Below, in pieces: positions 35,565 to 45,409 of a stretch of 64,000 bases of DNA. Under the pieces are notes generated by a model that saw nothing but the letters and a program-made list of their open reading frames with translations, had not been told where the DNA came from and made no database searches. The position numbers were made by a program, and so were the translations under genes. This stretch comes from Dechloromonas sp. TW-R-39-2 (GTDB lineage: Bacteria > Pseudomonadota > Gammaproteobacteria > Burkholderiales > Rhodocyclaceae), in assembly GCF_016864195.1 (NCBI RefSeq), contig NZ_CP045202.1:2573001-2637000 (forward strand), given 5' to 3'. How positions within the stretch are numbered: position 1 is the first letter of the stretch; every line of letters starts with the position of its first letter.

Positions 35565-36404
35565 TCACTCAGCAGCCCTGACGCGCAAAAAACTGGCGAA
35601 GCGCGGCAAACCGTTGCGCGTCAGATCACGATAGCGATACGTCACAGTTGTCCCGATAGCCGGTGGATTGTCTCGCTGCGCGTCGCTCAAGCCAGTGCCC
35701 AGCGAAAACTCGCGCCCATCATCGGTTTTCACGCGCAAGGCACCGAGTCGTCCAGCGTGCTTTCCTTTACCCGACAAATGTGCGATGACCACTGCCTCAG
35801 CATCCTCCCAGGGCTTGATCTTGAGCAAGATATCGCTGCGCCCGGTTTCGTAGCGCGCATCGGCGCGATGCAGCATCAAGCCTTCACCACCGGCCTTGAC
35901 TACTTCGTTGAGCCGCTTCTGCAGACTGTCGCGGTCGACGACCGGTAATTGCTCGATTGCATGCAACCACGGCACATTGGCCTGCTGCACGAGATACCGG
36001 ATTTGCTCGGCACGCTGACGAAAATCACCGTCGCCACCGGGCAGTTCAAAAATCATGTAGCAAACTTGCCGCCACTCGGCCTCATCCGACACATCGCGCC
36101 GGACAATCCCGGAAAGACGTTCGAAGGTGCCACGCCCCAGCCACAATTCGCCATCCAGCGCCTGCTTCGGCAAGCCATCGAGAAACCATTGCGGGGCGTT
36201 GACTTCGCGCCCACTGCGAAAGCGCAGGGTCCGACCATCCCAAACAGCACGCACACCATCCAGCTTTTCGCTGACCAGATAGCGCGTCACATCCACCTGG
36301 TTGCGATAAACCTCGGCAAGCAAAATGGCTGGCGCAGCAGCATGCGGCAAAGTCGGGAAAAGCAACACCCAGACAAGCAGGATGACCCGCCACACCCCAG
36401 CCAT
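35565..36404 (-). CDS. ligE: Exported ATP-dependent DNA ligase (LigE type)
   Basis: 279 aa from the ATG that overlaps the tyrA stop (TGATG) and has GGGGGA in front; an upstream TTG in the same frame is less likely. Residues 1-24 are a signal peptide ([18 protein letters not shown]). The minimal ligase follows: the nucleotidylation motif [13 protein letters not shown] with the adenylated Lys, LDGELWLG (motif III), EGLMLHR (motif IV) and LLKIKPW (motif V), then a short OB-fold. No zinc finger, BRCT or helicase-linked domains. LigE proteins are periplasmic in several Proteobacteria, with roles proposed in extracellular DNA or competence. It is coupled to tyrA. Confidence 0.9.
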   Translation of the reverse strand: MAGVWRVILLVWVLLFPTLPHAAAPAILLAEVYRNQVDVTRYLVSEKLDGVRAVWDGRTLRFRSGREVNAPQWFLDGLPKQALDGELWLGRGTFERLSGIVRRDVSDEAEWRQVCYMIFELPGGDGDFRQRAEQIRYLVQQANVPWLHAIEQLPVVDRDSLQKRLNEVVKAGGEGLMLHRADARYETGRSDILLKIKPWEDAEAVVIAHLSGKGKHAGRLGALRVKTDDGREFSLGTGLSDAQRDNPPAIGTTVTYRYRDLTRNGLPRFASFLRVRAAE

Positions 36405-37270
36405 CAGTCCCCCGCCCAATCGCGTCGTGCCTTGCGGGCGACGCCGAAGATTTCCTCCAGGCGGGCACCGTCGTTTTGCGCCAACGCCAGGCGCAATTCA
36501 TCGAGCTGCGCCCGGTAGCTATCGAGCTCGCCGAGCAGTGCTTCGCGGTTGGCCAGACAGATGTCGCGCCACATTTCCGGATGGCTGGCCGCAATTCGCG
36601 TGAAATCGCGGAAGCCGGAGGCGGCAAAGGTAAAGAACACGTCCGCATCCTCGCGCACGGCGAGATCGTGCACCAAGGCGAAGGAAAGCAGATGCGGCAG
36701 ATGGCTGACTGCAGCAAAAACGCGGTCATGCGCTTCCGGCGTCAGCTCGTAAATATCCGCCCCGCACAAGGACCAGGCACGCTTGATGTGATCGAGCGAA
36801 TCATCGCTGTTCTCCGGCAAGGGCGTCACAACAACCTTCCTGCCTTCATACAGGTCGTAACGCGCCGCCGAGGGACCGCTGTTTTCTGCCCCGGCAATCG
36901 GGTGCGCCGGAACAAACTGACCGATACGCTCGCCAAAGGCGGCACGCGCCGCAGCGACGACATCACCCTTGGTCGAACCACCATCGGTCACGATGGTATT
37001 TGGTCCGAGGTAAGGTGCAATGCGATTGAAAATTTCCGGCATCTGGGCGACGGGCGTCGCCACCAGAATAATGTCGGCATCTTCAATTTCGTGATTCGGA
37101 TTGATTCCGGCCCGGTCGATCACCCCCAACTGCTGCGCCGAACGCAGCGTGGCCGGGGTACGGCCAAAACCGACAACCTCTTCCACCGCGCCGGCTTCCT
37201 TGAGCGCGAGGGCAAAAGAACCGCCAATCAGGCCAGTACCAAAAACGACAAGCTTGCCAAACTCCGGCAT
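36404..37270 (-). CDS. tyrA: Prephenate dehydrogenase
   Basis: 288 aa, a monofunctional TyrA. The NAD(P)-binding motif FGTGLIGGSFALALK lies at residues 10-24; DGGSTKGDVVAAA near 95 and FVPAHPIAGAENSGPSAA near 115 carry the active-site Ser and His residues of the family; HDRVFAAVSHLPHLLSFAL follows. It converts prephenate to 4-hydroxyphenylpyruvate for tyrosine. It directly follows hisC with adjacent stop and start codons. Confidence 0.96.
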   Translation of the reverse strand: MPEFGKLVVFGTGLIGGSFALALKEAGAVEEVVGFGRTPATLRSAQQLGVIDRAGINPNHEIEDADIILVATPVAQMPEIFNRIAPYLGPNTIVTDGGSTKGDVVAAARAAFGERIGQFVPAHPIAGAENSGPSAARYDLYEGRKVVVTPLPENSDDSLDHIKRAWSLCGADIYELTPEAHDRVFAAVSHLPHLLSFALVHDLAVREDADVFFTFAASGFRDFTRIAASHPEMWRDICLANREALLGELDSYRAQLDELRLALAQNDGARLEEIFGVARKARRDWAGD

Positions 37271-38374
37271 TTAGAGGGCTTTCTCCAACGCCTCCAGGAA
37301 GCGCGTATTTTCGGACGTTTTGCCGATCGTGACGCGCAACCACTCGGGCAGGCCGTAGCCACCGATCGGACGAACGATGACGCCCTGTTGGAGCAATTTC
37401 TGGTTAACCCCGGCAGCATCGCCGACTTTGAAGGTCACGAAATTACCGTGCGGAGCGATGTATTCAAGCCCGAGCTTGTCGAGCCCGGCAATGATTTGCG
37501 CCATGCCGGACTGGTTCAGCTCGTAACTGGTGGCAACAAACTCGACATCATCGAGCGCCGCAATCGCTGCCGCGATGGCCAGGTTATTGACGTTGAACGG
37601 CTGACGCACCCGATTCATCAGATCGGCCACTTCTGCCGAAGCAAGGGCATAACCGACACGCAAACCGGCCAGGCCGAAAATCTTCGAGAAAGTGCGGGTC
37701 ACCACCAGATTCGGGAAATCCTTGATCCAGCTGGCCGTATCGACGCGCTCGGCCGGTGGCAGATATTCGTTGTAAGCCTCGTCGAGCACGACCACGACAT
37801 CCTTTGGCACGCTTTCGAGGAAGGCGCGAATTTCCGGATACGGCAGGAAATTGCCGGTTGGATTGTTCGGATTGGCAATCCAGACAATCCTCGTATCAGG
37901 CCGGATGGCGGCACGCATGGCCGCCAGATCGTGACCAAAATTCTTGGCCGGAGTGGCAATCAACTCTGCCCCGGTCGACAGCGTCGCCAGCGGGTAAACC
38001 GCGAAGGCGTGCTGGGCGAAAACAGCCGAACGGCCAGGCGCCAGGAAAACACGGGCAATCAGGTCAAGCACATCGTTCGAACCGTTGCCAAGTACCACCT
38101 GACTGGGATTCAGGGCAGCGCGCTCGGCCACCGTCTTGATCAGGTCGAATTGATCGGGGTAACGCTCGATACCGCCAATTGCAGCCTCGACAGCCAGTTT
38201 GGCCTTCGGGCTCATGCCCAGCGGGTTCTCGTTCGACGCCAGTTTGACGATGCTTTCAACCGGAATACCCATTTCACGGGCCAGCTCGGTAATTGGCTTA
38301 CCCGGCTGATAAGGCGAAATGGCACGGACATACGACAAGGCTTGTTCAGCAAGACTCATGGGTGCAATCCTCAA
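37271..38374 (-). CDS. hisC: Histidinol-phosphate/aromatic aminotransferase
   Basis: 367 aa class I/II PLP aminotransferase: LASNENPLGMSP, GNGSNDVLDLIAR, WIANPNNPTGNFLP, VVLDEAYNEY and the PLP-lysine motif TRTFSKIFGLAGLRVGYA near residue 225. Lying between pheA and tyrA, it may work mainly on phenylpyruvate and 4-hydroxyphenylpyruvate rather than histidinol phosphate, as proposed for HisC2-type enzymes in this operon. It overlaps pheA by 4 bases. Confidence 0.95.
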   Translation of the reverse strand: MRIAPMSLAEQALSYVRAISPYQPGKPITELAREMGIPVESIVKLASNENPLGMSPKAKLAVEAAIGGIERYPDQFDLIKTVAERAALNPSQVVLGNGSNDVLDLIARVFLAPGRSAVFAQHAFAVYPLATLSTGAELIATPAKNFGHDLAAMRAAIRPDTRIVWIANPNNPTGNFLPYPEIRAFLESVPKDVVVVLDEAYNEYLPPAERVDTASWIKDFPNLVVTRTFSKIFGLAGLRVGYALASAEVADLMNRVRQPFNVNNLAIAAAIAALDDVEFVATSYELNQSGMAQIIAGLDKLGLEYIAPHGNFVTFKVGDAAGVNQKLLQQGVIVRPIGGYGLPEWLRVTIGKTSENTRFLEALEKAL

Positions 38375-39462
38375 TAAACCGCAACCGGGTAGGACCCGAG
38401 AATTTTCATGTAAGCCGCACGCCGGGCAAGTTCCTCAAGCGCCGCCTTGACCGGGGCTTCATCACGATGCCCTTCGATATCGACGTAGAAAACGTATTCC
38501 CACAAGGCATTGCGAGCCGGACGTGACTCCAGGCGACACATCGAAACGCCCGACGTTGACAAAGGCAACAGCAGTTCATGCAGCGCCCCGGTGCGATTCG
38601 GCGCCGACATGATCAACGACGTCTTGTCGCGGCCGGACGGGCCGGCATCATGGCGACCCAGCACCAGGAAACGCGTCGTGTTGTTCGGCTCGTCCTCGAT
38701 ATTTTCAGCCAGACGCGGCAGGCTGTAGCGTGCGGCCGCTGCCTCGCCGGCAATCGCCGCCGTACCGACTTCTTCGGAAGCTTTCTGGGCAGCCTGGGCA
38801 TTACTGCCGACTGAAATGCGCTGGGCATTCGGCAACATCCTGTTCAGCCATTCGTGGCACTGGGCCAGCGACTGGGCGTGGGAATAAACCCGGGTAATGT
38901 TGTTCAGATCGGTTTCATTGGTCAGCAGATTCTGATGAATGCGCAGAACCACTTCGCCACAAATCTTGAGCTGCGTACCAAGCAGCAGATCCATCGTCCG
39001 GCCAACCGCGCCCTCGGTCGAGTTTTCGACCGGCACCACGGCGTATTGGGCATGGCCGGATTCGACTTCGCGGAAAACATCGTCGATCGACGATTGCGGC
39101 AGCAAACGTGCGGCATGGCCGAAATGCTTGGTCGCAGCAGATTCCGAGAAGGTGCCGAGCGGACCGAGAAAAGCGATGCCGAGCGGCTGCTCAAGCGACA
39201 GACAGGCGGACATGACCTCGCGGAAAAAGAAGGTAATGTTTTCACCGAGCAAAGGCCCGGGGTTTTGTTCCTGCAAGCGACGCAGCACTTGCGCCTCACG
39301 CTCGGGGCGGTAGATATAACCGGCGTCGCCATGCTCGGCCTTGATCTCGCCAACTTTTTGCGCACAACGGGCACGCTGGTTAAGCAGGCGGAGCAATTCG
39401 GCGTCGATGCCATCAATTTCGGTGCGCACACCGGCCAGGGCCTTCTGCAGTTCGTCGCTCAT
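38371..39462 (-). CDS. pheA: Chorismate mutase / prephenate dehydratase
   Basis: 363 aa three-domain P-protein. AroQ chorismate mutase is at about 1-90 (TEIDGIDAELLRLLNQRARCAQKVGEIK); prephenate dehydratase at about 95-275 (FLGPLGTFSESAATKHFG, PVENSTEGAVGRTMDLL, NTTRFLVLG); an ACT regulatory domain at about 285-360 with GALHELLLPLSTSGVSMCRLESRP, the ESRP motif that binds phenylalanine. It is therefore likely to be feedback-inhibited by phenylalanine. It sits between serC and hisC in a tightly packed aromatic/serine operon. Confidence 0.97.
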   Translation of the reverse strand: MSDELQKALAGVRTEIDGIDAELLRLLNQRARCAQKVGEIKAEHGDAGYIYRPEREAQVLRRLQEQNPGPLLGENITFFFREVMSACLSLEQPLGIAFLGPLGTFSESAATKHFGHAARLLPQSSIDDVFREVESGHAQYAVVPVENSTEGAVGRTMDLLLGTQLKICGEVVLRIHQNLLTNETDLNNITRVYSHAQSLAQCHEWLNRMLPNAQRISVGSNAQAAQKASEEVGTAAIAGEAAAARYSLPRLAENIEDEPNNTTRFLVLGRHDAGPSGRDKTSLIMSAPNRTGALHELLLPLSTSGVSMCRLESRPARNALWEYVFYVDIEGHRDEAPVKAALEELARRAAYMKILGSYPVAVY

Positions 39463-39468
39463 CGTGGC

Positions 39469-40554
39469 TTAACCGTTGCGTTTGGCGAAATCGTTCATGA
39501 ATTCCACCAGCGCCTGAACACCGGCGAGCGGAACCGCGTTGTAGATCGAGGCGCGCATGCCGCCGACCGACTTGTGGCCTTTCAGCGAAACCAGGCCGGC
39601 AGCCTTGGACTCGGCGAGGAATGCAGCATCCAGCCCGGCATCGGCCAGTGTGAACGGGACATTCATGCGCGAGCGGCAATCGGCATCGACCGGATTGACA
39701 TAGAAGTCACCCGAGTTGTCGATGCATTCGTACAAAATGCGGGCTTTTTCGGCGTTGACCGCGTCAATGCCGGCCAGACCTCCCTGCTTCTTCAGCCACT
39801 GGAAAACCAGACCAGCGATGTAGATACCGTAGGTCGGCGGCGTGTTGAGCATCGAACCGTTTTCGGCCATCACCGCGTAATCCATCACGCTCGGAATCGT
39901 CAGCGGTGCCATGCCGAGCAACTCTTCGCGCATGATGACCAGCGTCAGACCGGACGGACCGATATTTTTCTGCGCCCCGGCGTAAATCATGCCGAATTTC
40001 TCGACATTGACCGGGCGCGACAGGATATGCGATGACATGTCGGCGACCAGCGGCACGCCGACATCGGCAATGCGCTCAGCCGGAATTTCGACACCATGGA
40101 TCGTTTCGTTGGTGCAGACGTGCAGGTAAGCCGCGAACGGATCGAGCTTGATCTCTTCAGCCACCGGCAAACGAGTGAAGGCGCTGCCTTCCGTCGTTGC
40201 GGCACAACGCGCCGTACCGATGCGCTGCGCTTCCTTCAGGGCCTTCTTGGACCAGGAGCCGGTCACGATGTAATCGGCCGAACGGCCGGCCAGCAAATTC
40301 ATCGGGATCTGCGCGAACTGCTGCGTCGCACCGCCTTGCAGGAAAAGCACCTTGTAATTGGCCGGAATGCCCATCAACTCGCGCAGGTCGGCTTCGGCCT
40401 GCTCGATGATGCTGGTGAACTCCTTGCCGCGATGGCTCATCTCCATCACGCTGCAACCGGCGCCATGCCAGTCGAGCAGCTCTTCCTGCGCCTGGCGCAG
40501 GACTTCTTCTGGGAGAGCAGCCGGACCGGCGCTGAAATTCCAGATTCGACTCAT
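39469..40554 (-). CDS. serC: Phosphoserine aminotransferase
   Basis: 361 aa. The family start RIWNFSAGPAALPEEVLRQAQEEL is present, followed by HRGKEFTSIIEQAE, FLQGGATQQFAQIPMNLL and the PLP-lysine region GMIYAGAQKNIGPSGLTLVI near residue 195. It makes phosphoserine from 3-phosphohydroxypyruvate and may also serve pyridoxal phosphate synthesis. Its ATG overlaps the gyrA stop by one base (TGATG). Confidence 0.97.
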   Translation of the reverse strand: MSRIWNFSAGPAALPEEVLRQAQEELLDWHGAGCSVMEMSHRGKEFTSIIEQAEADLRELMGIPANYKVLFLQGGATQQFAQIPMNLLAGRSADYIVTGSWSKKALKEAQRIGTARCAATTEGSAFTRLPVAEEIKLDPFAAYLHVCTNETIHGVEIPAERIADVGVPLVADMSSHILSRPVNVEKFGMIYAGAQKNIGPSGLTLVIMREELLGMAPLTIPSVMDYAVMAENGSMLNTPPTYGIYIAGLVFQWLKKQGGLAGIDAVNAEKARILYECIDNSGDFYVNPVDADCRSRMNVPFTLADAGLDAAFLAESKAAGLVSLKGHKSVGGMRASIYNAVPLAGVQALVEFMNDFAKRNG

Positions 40555-43190
40555 CAGGCTTCTCCACCTTCTTCAACATTCGGCGCCGGGGTTTCAGGGG
40601 CTGCCTCGACAACCGCCTCTGCCGCATCGCCCTCGGCTTCCGCTTCGACTTCAACGACGGATTCGGCCACTTTTTCAAGACCAGCCAGCTTCTCGCCTTC
40701 ATCCAGCGAAATCAGCGTGACGCCCTGTGTCGCCCGGCCCATGCCGCGGATTTCCGCAACGCGGGTCCGGATCAGCACGCCACCGGTCGTGATCAGCATG
40801 ATTTCATCTTCATCGCTGACCAGCTTGGCACCGACTACCGTTCCGTTGCGTTCGCTGTCGGCAATGGCGCGAACGCCCTGCGTACCGCGACCGGAGTGAC
40901 GGAAATCAGCCAGAACAGTACGTTTACCGTAGCCATTCTCGGTTGCAACAAGCACGGTCGCCTGATCGCTCTCGGCGACCAGCAGAGAAATGACCGACTG
41001 ACCTTCCATCAGACGCATACCGCGCACGCCACGAGCCCCACGGCCCATCGGACGGACATCTTCCTCGTCGAACCAGACTGCCTTGCCGGCATCCGAAACC
41101 AACACGATATCGCTCTGGCCGGAAGTCAGCTCGACGCCGACCAGGATATCGCCTTCGTCCAGCGCAACGGCGATGATGCCGGCCTTGCGCGGGTTGGAGA
41201 AGTCGGACAACGGGGTCTTCTTGACCGTTCCCATGACCGTCGCCATGAAGACGTACTGGTCATCGGAGAATTCCTTGACCGGCAGCACGGCATTGATCCG
41301 CTCGCCCTCTTCCAACGGGAAGAGATTGACGATCGGCTTGCCGCGACTGGTCCGGCTACCCTGTGGCGCTTCGTAAACCTTCAGCCAGTAGCAACGGCCG
41401 CGATTCGAGAAGCACAGGATGTAATCGTGCGTATTGGCGACGAACAGGTGATCGACGAAATCCTCGTCCTTGATCGCCGCTGCCTGCTTGCCACGCCCGC
41501 CACGACGCTGCGAACGATAATCGGCCAGCGGCTGAGCCTTGACGTAACCGCCATGCGACAACGTGACGACCATGTCCATCGGCGTGATGAAATCTTCAAT
41601 CCCCAGCTCCTGCGTGTGCAGTACGATTTCCGAACGACGCTCGTCGCCGAACTGTTCACGGATCGCGGTCAGTTCGCTAACAATGATTTCGGTGATGCGT
41701 GCAGGCTTGGCCAGGATATCGAGCAGATCGAGGATTTTGGCCATGACGTCCTTGTACTCGCTGACGATCTTGTCCTGCTCCAGACCGGTCAGGCGCTGCA
41801 GACGCAGTTCCAGAATTGCCTGGGCCTGAGCATCGGACAAACGATAGCCCTGCGACGACAAACCGAATTCCGGCGCCAGACCATCCGGACGCGAAGCATC
41901 CGAGGCGGCACGAACCAGCATTTCCTCAACCACCGGACTGCGCCACTGGCGTTCCATCAGCCCGCGCTTGGCATCGGCCGGCGTCGGTGCCGCCTTGATC
42001 AGCGTGATGATGTCATCAACATTGGACAACGCGACGGCCAGACCTTCCAGGATATGGCCACGCTCGCGCGCCTTGCGCAGTTCATAGACAGTACGGCGCG
42101 TCACCACTTCGCGACGATGCGACAGGAAGCACTCAAGCATCTGCTTGAGGTTGAGCAGGCGCGGCTGGCCATCGACCAACGCCACCATGTTCATGCCGAA
42201 GGTGTCTTGCAGTTGGGTCTGCTTGTAGAGGTTATTGAGGATGACCTCGCCGACTTCGCCACGCTTCAGTTCGATGACGATGCGCATACCGGACTTGTCG
42301 GACTCGTCGCGGATGTCCGAGATGCCCTCGATTTTCTTCTCGTTGACCAGTTCAGCGATTTTCTCGATCAGCGACTTCTTGTTAACCTGGTAGGGAATTT
42401 CATCGACGATCAGTGCCTGACGCCCATTGCCCTTTTCCATGTCCTCGAAGTGAGTACGGGCGCGCATGACCACACGACCACGACCGGTCTTGTAACCTTC
42501 GCGCACACCCATCACACCGTAAATCAGCGCAGCCGTCGGAAAATCGGGGGCCGGAATGTATTCGATCAGATCGTCAATGGTGATTGCCGGGTTTTCCAGC
42601 AAGGCCAGACAACCGGCGATCACTTCGTTCAGATTGTGGGGCGGAATGTTCGTCGCCATACCCACAGCAATACCGGAAGAACCGTTGATCAGCAGATTGG
42701 GAATGCGTGCCGGCATGACCAGCGGCTCATGCTCGGAACCATCGTAGTTTGGCCCGAAATCGACGGTTTCCTTGTCGAGATCTTCCAGCAACTGGTGGCC
42801 GATCTTGGCCATGCGCACTTCGGTGTAACGCATCGCTGCCGCGCTGTCGCCGTCCACCGAGCCGAAGTTGCCCTGGCCATCGACCAACATGTAGCGCAGC
42901 GAAAAATCCTGCGCCATGCGAACGATGGTTTCATAAACGGCGTAGTCACCATGCGGGTGATATTTACCGATCACGTCACCGACGATACGGGCTGATTTCT
43001 TGTACGCCTTATTCCAGTCGTTGTTCAACTCGTGCATCGCGAACAAGACGCGGCGATGTACCGGCTTCAGGCCGTCACGCGCATCCGGCAGGGCACGACC
43101 GACAATCACGCTCATCGCGTAATCGAGATAGGAACGCCGCATCTCGTCTTCGAGGCTGATCGGCAGAGTTTCTTTGGCGAATTGGTCCAT
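40554..43190 (-). CDS. gyrA: DNA gyrase subunit A
   Basis: 878 aa. The breakage-reunion domain spans about 1-520, with catalytic Tyr122 in [10 protein letters not shown]; the C-terminal beta-pinwheel begins near 530 and carries the GyrA-box QRRGGRGK, which identifies gyrase rather than topoisomerase IV. Numbering through the quinolone-resistance region coincides with E. coli: [10 protein letters not shown] gives Tyr83 and Glu87 instead of the usual Ser or Thr at 83 and Asp at 87. The tail is very acidic (Glu/Ala-rich, last ~35 residues). It heads the serC-pheA-hisC-tyrA-ligE series. Confidence 0.98.
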   Translation of the reverse strand: MDQFAKETLPISLEDEMRRSYLDYAMSVIVGRALPDARDGLKPVHRRVLFAMHELNNDWNKAYKKSARIVGDVIGKYHPHGDYAVYETIVRMAQDFSLRYMLVDGQGNFGSVDGDSAAAMRYTEVRMAKIGHQLLEDLDKETVDFGPNYDGSEHEPLVMPARIPNLLINGSSGIAVGMATNIPPHNLNEVIAGCLALLENPAITIDDLIEYIPAPDFPTAALIYGVMGVREGYKTGRGRVVMRARTHFEDMEKGNGRQALIVDEIPYQVNKKSLIEKIAELVNEKKIEGISDIRDESDKSGMRIVIELKRGEVGEVILNNLYKQTQLQDTFGMNMVALVDGQPRLLNLKQMLECFLSHRREVVTRRTVYELRKARERGHILEGLAVALSNVDDIITLIKAAPTPADAKRGLMERQWRSPVVEEMLVRAASDASRPDGLAPEFGLSSQGYRLSDAQAQAILELRLQRLTGLEQDKIVSEYKDVMAKILDLLDILAKPARITEIIVSELTAIREQFGDERRSEIVLHTQELGIEDFITPMDMVVTLSHGGYVKAQPLADYRSQRRGGRGKQAAAIKDEDFVDHLFVANTHDYILCFSNRGRCYWLKVYEAPQGSRTSRGKPIVNLFPLEEGERINAVLPVKEFSDDQYVFMATVMGTVKKTPLSDFSNPRKAGIIAVALDEGDILVGVELTSGQSDIVLVSDAGKAVWFDEEDVRPMGRGARGVRGMRLMEGQSVISLLVAESDQATVLVATENGYGKRTVLADFRHSGRGTQGVRAIADSERNGTVVGAKLVSDEDEIMLITTGGVLIRTRVAEIRGMGRATQGVTLISLDEGEKLAGLEKVAESVVEVEAEAEGDAAEAVVEAAPETPAPNVEEGGEA

Positions 43191-43288
43191 GTCTCACATT
43201 CGCACCGCTTGCGCGATGCCGTATTAGTTGAATCGAGCGTAATTTGTTATTTTAACACGCCACCATCAATGAACAGACGTCGTTTTCC
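43191..43288. promoter_or_regulatory. Divergent intergenic region between gyrA and mtaD
   Basis: This 98-base gap should hold promoters for both directions. It has an AT-rich centre with a small inverted repeat TGTTA-TTT-TAACA (43245-43257). TTAAAATAAC on the gyrA strand could be a -10 region and TTGAAT ... TATTTT lies on the mtaD strand, but neither has good spacing, so no precise promoter is claimed. Confidence 0.4.
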
Positions 43289-44623
43289 ATGACAAGAACA
43301 CCCGAAATCATCGACCTGCTGATCGAGTCCCGCTGGATTGCCGCGGTCGACCCTGATGTGGTACTGAAAAACCATGCCGTGGCGATTCACAACGGCAGAA
43401 TCATCGACATTCTGCCCACCGGTGAAGCACGGGCACGATACCGGGCGGAGGAACGGGTCACACTCGCCGAACACATTCTCATTCCCGGCCTGATCAACCT
43501 GCACACGCACGCAGCCATGTCTCTCATGCGCGGACTGGCCGATGACCTCCCCTTGATGGAATGGCTGCAGGAACACATCTGGCCAGCCGAAGTAGCACAC
43601 ATGTCGGCACAGTTCGTGTACGACGGCACTCGCCTGGCCTGCGCCGAAATGCTCAAGGGCGGCATCACTTGCTTCAGTGATATGTATTTTTATCCCGAAG
43701 CAGCAGCAACCGCCGTAGCCGAGTTCGGCATGCGCGCAATGCTCGGCATCACCACACTGGAGTTCCCGACCCCTTACGCCAGCGACGCCGATGACTACAT
43801 CAACAAAGGCCTTGCAGCCCGCGAAAACTGGCTCGACCATCCACTGATCGGCTTTTGCCTTGCGCCGCACGCCCCCTACACCGTCTCCGATCTCACTTTC
43901 GAGCGCATCCTGACGCTTTCGGCACAACTCAACCTACCGATCCACTGCCACGTTCACGAAACACGCCAGGAGCTGGCCGACAGCCTCAAGCTACACGGGC
44001 AAACACCACTTCAGCGACTGCAAAAACTGGGGCTAACCGGCCCCTCATTCATCGGCGTGCATGCAGTGCACAACAATGAAGCTGATCTGGCGATACTGGC
44101 CGACAGCGGCAGCAGCATCGCGCACTGCCCGACATCGAACCTGAAACTGGCAAGCGGCATTGCCCCTGTCGCAAGAATGCGACAACTCGGCATCAATGTG
44201 GGCTTGGGCACCGACGGTGCGGCCAGCAACAATCGACTCGACCTGTTCGGAGAAATGCGACTGGCCTCACTGCTCGCCAAAGGAACCACCGGCGATGCCA
44301 GTGCCTTGCCAGCCAACGAAGTCTTGCGCATGGCAACACTCAATGGCGCGAGCGCACTCGGCCTCAGCCATGAAACAGGATCAATCACCATTGGCAAGGC
44401 GGCAGACCTCTGCGCAGTGGAGCTTGGCAACCTGGAAACACAACCTTGTTTTGATCCGCTGTCACATCTTGTCCACGTTGCCGGACGGGAAAATGTCAGC
44501 CATGTTTGGGTCGCCGGAAAGTGTTGCGTAGACCACAAAACTTTACGCACGAATGGGCAAAATGACTTGGATTCGGCCATTGCCCTATGGCAAAATAAGC
44601 TTGAAGTCCGCGGTGAGGCTTAG
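43289..44623 (+). CDS. mtaD: 5-methylthioadenosine/S-adenosylhomocysteine deaminase (TRZ/ATZ family)
   Basis: 444 aa amidohydrolase. Metal-binding HxH is in LINLHTHAAMSLMRGLADDLPLMEWL near residue 70; further ligands are in PIHCHVHETRQE near 215, GVHAVHNNEADL near 255 and LGTDGAASNNRLDLFGEMR near 310. The substrate-pocket pattern (MEWLQEHIWP) matches deaminases that turn methylthioadenosine or S-adenosylhomocysteine into inosyl derivatives. It lies divergently from gyrA and upstream of ompA/ubiG/gph; recycling S-adenosylhomocysteine would complement the neighbouring methyltransferase UbiG. Confidence 0.88.
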   Translation: MTRTPEIIDLLIESRWIAAVDPDVVLKNHAVAIHNGRIIDILPTGEARARYRAEERVTLAEHILIPGLINLHTHAAMSLMRGLADDLPLMEWLQEHIWPAEVAHMSAQFVYDGTRLACAEMLKGGITCFSDMYFYPEAAATAVAEFGMRAMLGITTLEFPTPYASDADDYINKGLAARENWLDHPLIGFCLAPHAPYTVSDLTFERILTLSAQLNLPIHCHVHETRQELADSLKLHGQTPLQRLQKLGLTGPSFIGVHAVHNNEADLAILADSGSSIAHCPTSNLKLASGIAPVARMRQLGINVGLGTDGAASNNRLDLFGEMRLASLLAKGTTGDASALPANEVLRMATLNGASALGLSHETGSITIGKAADLCAVELGNLETQPCFDPLSHLVHVAGRENVSHVWVAGKCCVDHKTLRTNGQNDLDSAIALWQNKLEVRGEA

Positions 44624-44679
44624 TTTTAGCTGAATTTGCGGGTCAAGGATTTTTAAATTTTCTTCAACGAGGGAAAACA

Positions 44680-45339
44680 ATGATCAAAAACATCGCCAAG
44701 AAAACACTGGTTCTGGCCCTGCTGGCCGGTATCGGTTTCGCTGCTACTGCTCAAGAACGCGTTTACGTGATCGACCAGCGCGACGTCGTCGCCAAGTCCG
44801 GTTTCGGCCTGTGCTGGCGCACCGGTTACTGGACCCCGGCTGCTGCCGCCAAGGACGCTGCCGGTTGCGAATGCGACAAGGACCTGCTGCCGAAGGAAGC
44901 CTGTGAAGCCGCTGCCAAGGGCGCTGCCGGCGGTGCTGCCGTTGCCGGTCCGAAGCCGTCCGGTGAAAAGATCACCGTCGCTGCCGACGCCCTGTTCGAC
45001 TTCAACAAGGCTGTTCTGCGCCCGGCTGGTAAAGCCAAGCTCGACGAGCTGGTTTCCAAGGCCAAGGCCATCAAGCTGGAAGTGATCCTGGCCGTTGGTC
45101 ACACTGACCGTATCGGTGGCGATGCCTACAACCAGAAGCTGTCGGAAAAGCGCGCTGCTGCCGTCAAGGAATACCTGGTTTCCAAGGGTATTGAAGCCAA
45201 CCGTGTTTACACCGAAGGCAAGGGCGAGAAGCAACCGGTTACCGGCGACAAGTGCAAGGGTAACGGCAAGTCCAAGGCGCTGATCGACTGCCTGCAGCCG
45301 GATCGTCGCGTTGATATCGAAGTGATCGGCACCAAGTAA
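44680..45339 (+). CDS. OmpA-family outer membrane protein
   Basis: 219 aa. A signal peptide (about residues 1-24, LVLALLAGIGFAATAQ) is followed by a ~75-residue N-terminal part with a few Cys (GLCWRTGYW, CECDKD), an Ala/Gly linker, and a C-terminal OmpA peptidoglycan-binding domain from about 105 (DALFDFNKAVLRPAG, VGHTDRIGGDAYNQKLSEKRA, PDRRVDIEV). There is no eight-stranded barrel, so it is a peptidoglycan-tethering periplasmic or outer-membrane protein. Codon use is strongly biased (GCT, CTG, AAG), and with GAGGG before the ATG and a strong terminator after it, the gene is probably highly expressed. Confidence 0.92.
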   Translation: MIKNIAKKTLVLALLAGIGFAATAQERVYVIDQRDVVAKSGFGLCWRTGYWTPAAAAKDAAGCECDKDLLPKEACEAAAKGAAGGAAVAGPKPSGEKITVAADALFDFNKAVLRPAGKAKLDELVSKAKAIKLEVILAVGHTDRIGGDAYNQKLSEKRAAAVKEYLVSKGIEANRVYTEGKGEKQPVTGDKCKGNGKSKALIDCLQPDRRVDIEVIGTK

Positions 45340-45357
45340 TCTGCCGAAGCTTCAACA

Positions 45358-45388
45358 AAAAGCCCCGCCCAGCGGGGCTTTTTCTTTT
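45358..45388 (+). terminator. Rho-independent terminator after the ompA-family gene
   Basis: AGCCCCG and CGGGGCT pair around CCCAG, preceded by an A run and followed by TTTTTCTTTTC. It isolates the highly expressed ompA-family gene from ubiG, which starts 20 bases downstream of the T tract. Confidence 0.93.
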
Positions 45389-45409
45389 CATCCACTTTCA
45401 TAGACCAAA

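Noticed and set aside
36476-38377. A 633-codon open frame antisense to tyrA and hisC
   Set aside because: It spans two real genes on the opposite strand and has low-complexity, domain-free sequence; a GC-rich shadow frame.
40896-42995. A 699-codon open frame antisense to gyrA
   Set aside because: It mirrors the codon-position bias of gyrA, has no recognisable domain or ribosome site, and gyrA is unmistakable.
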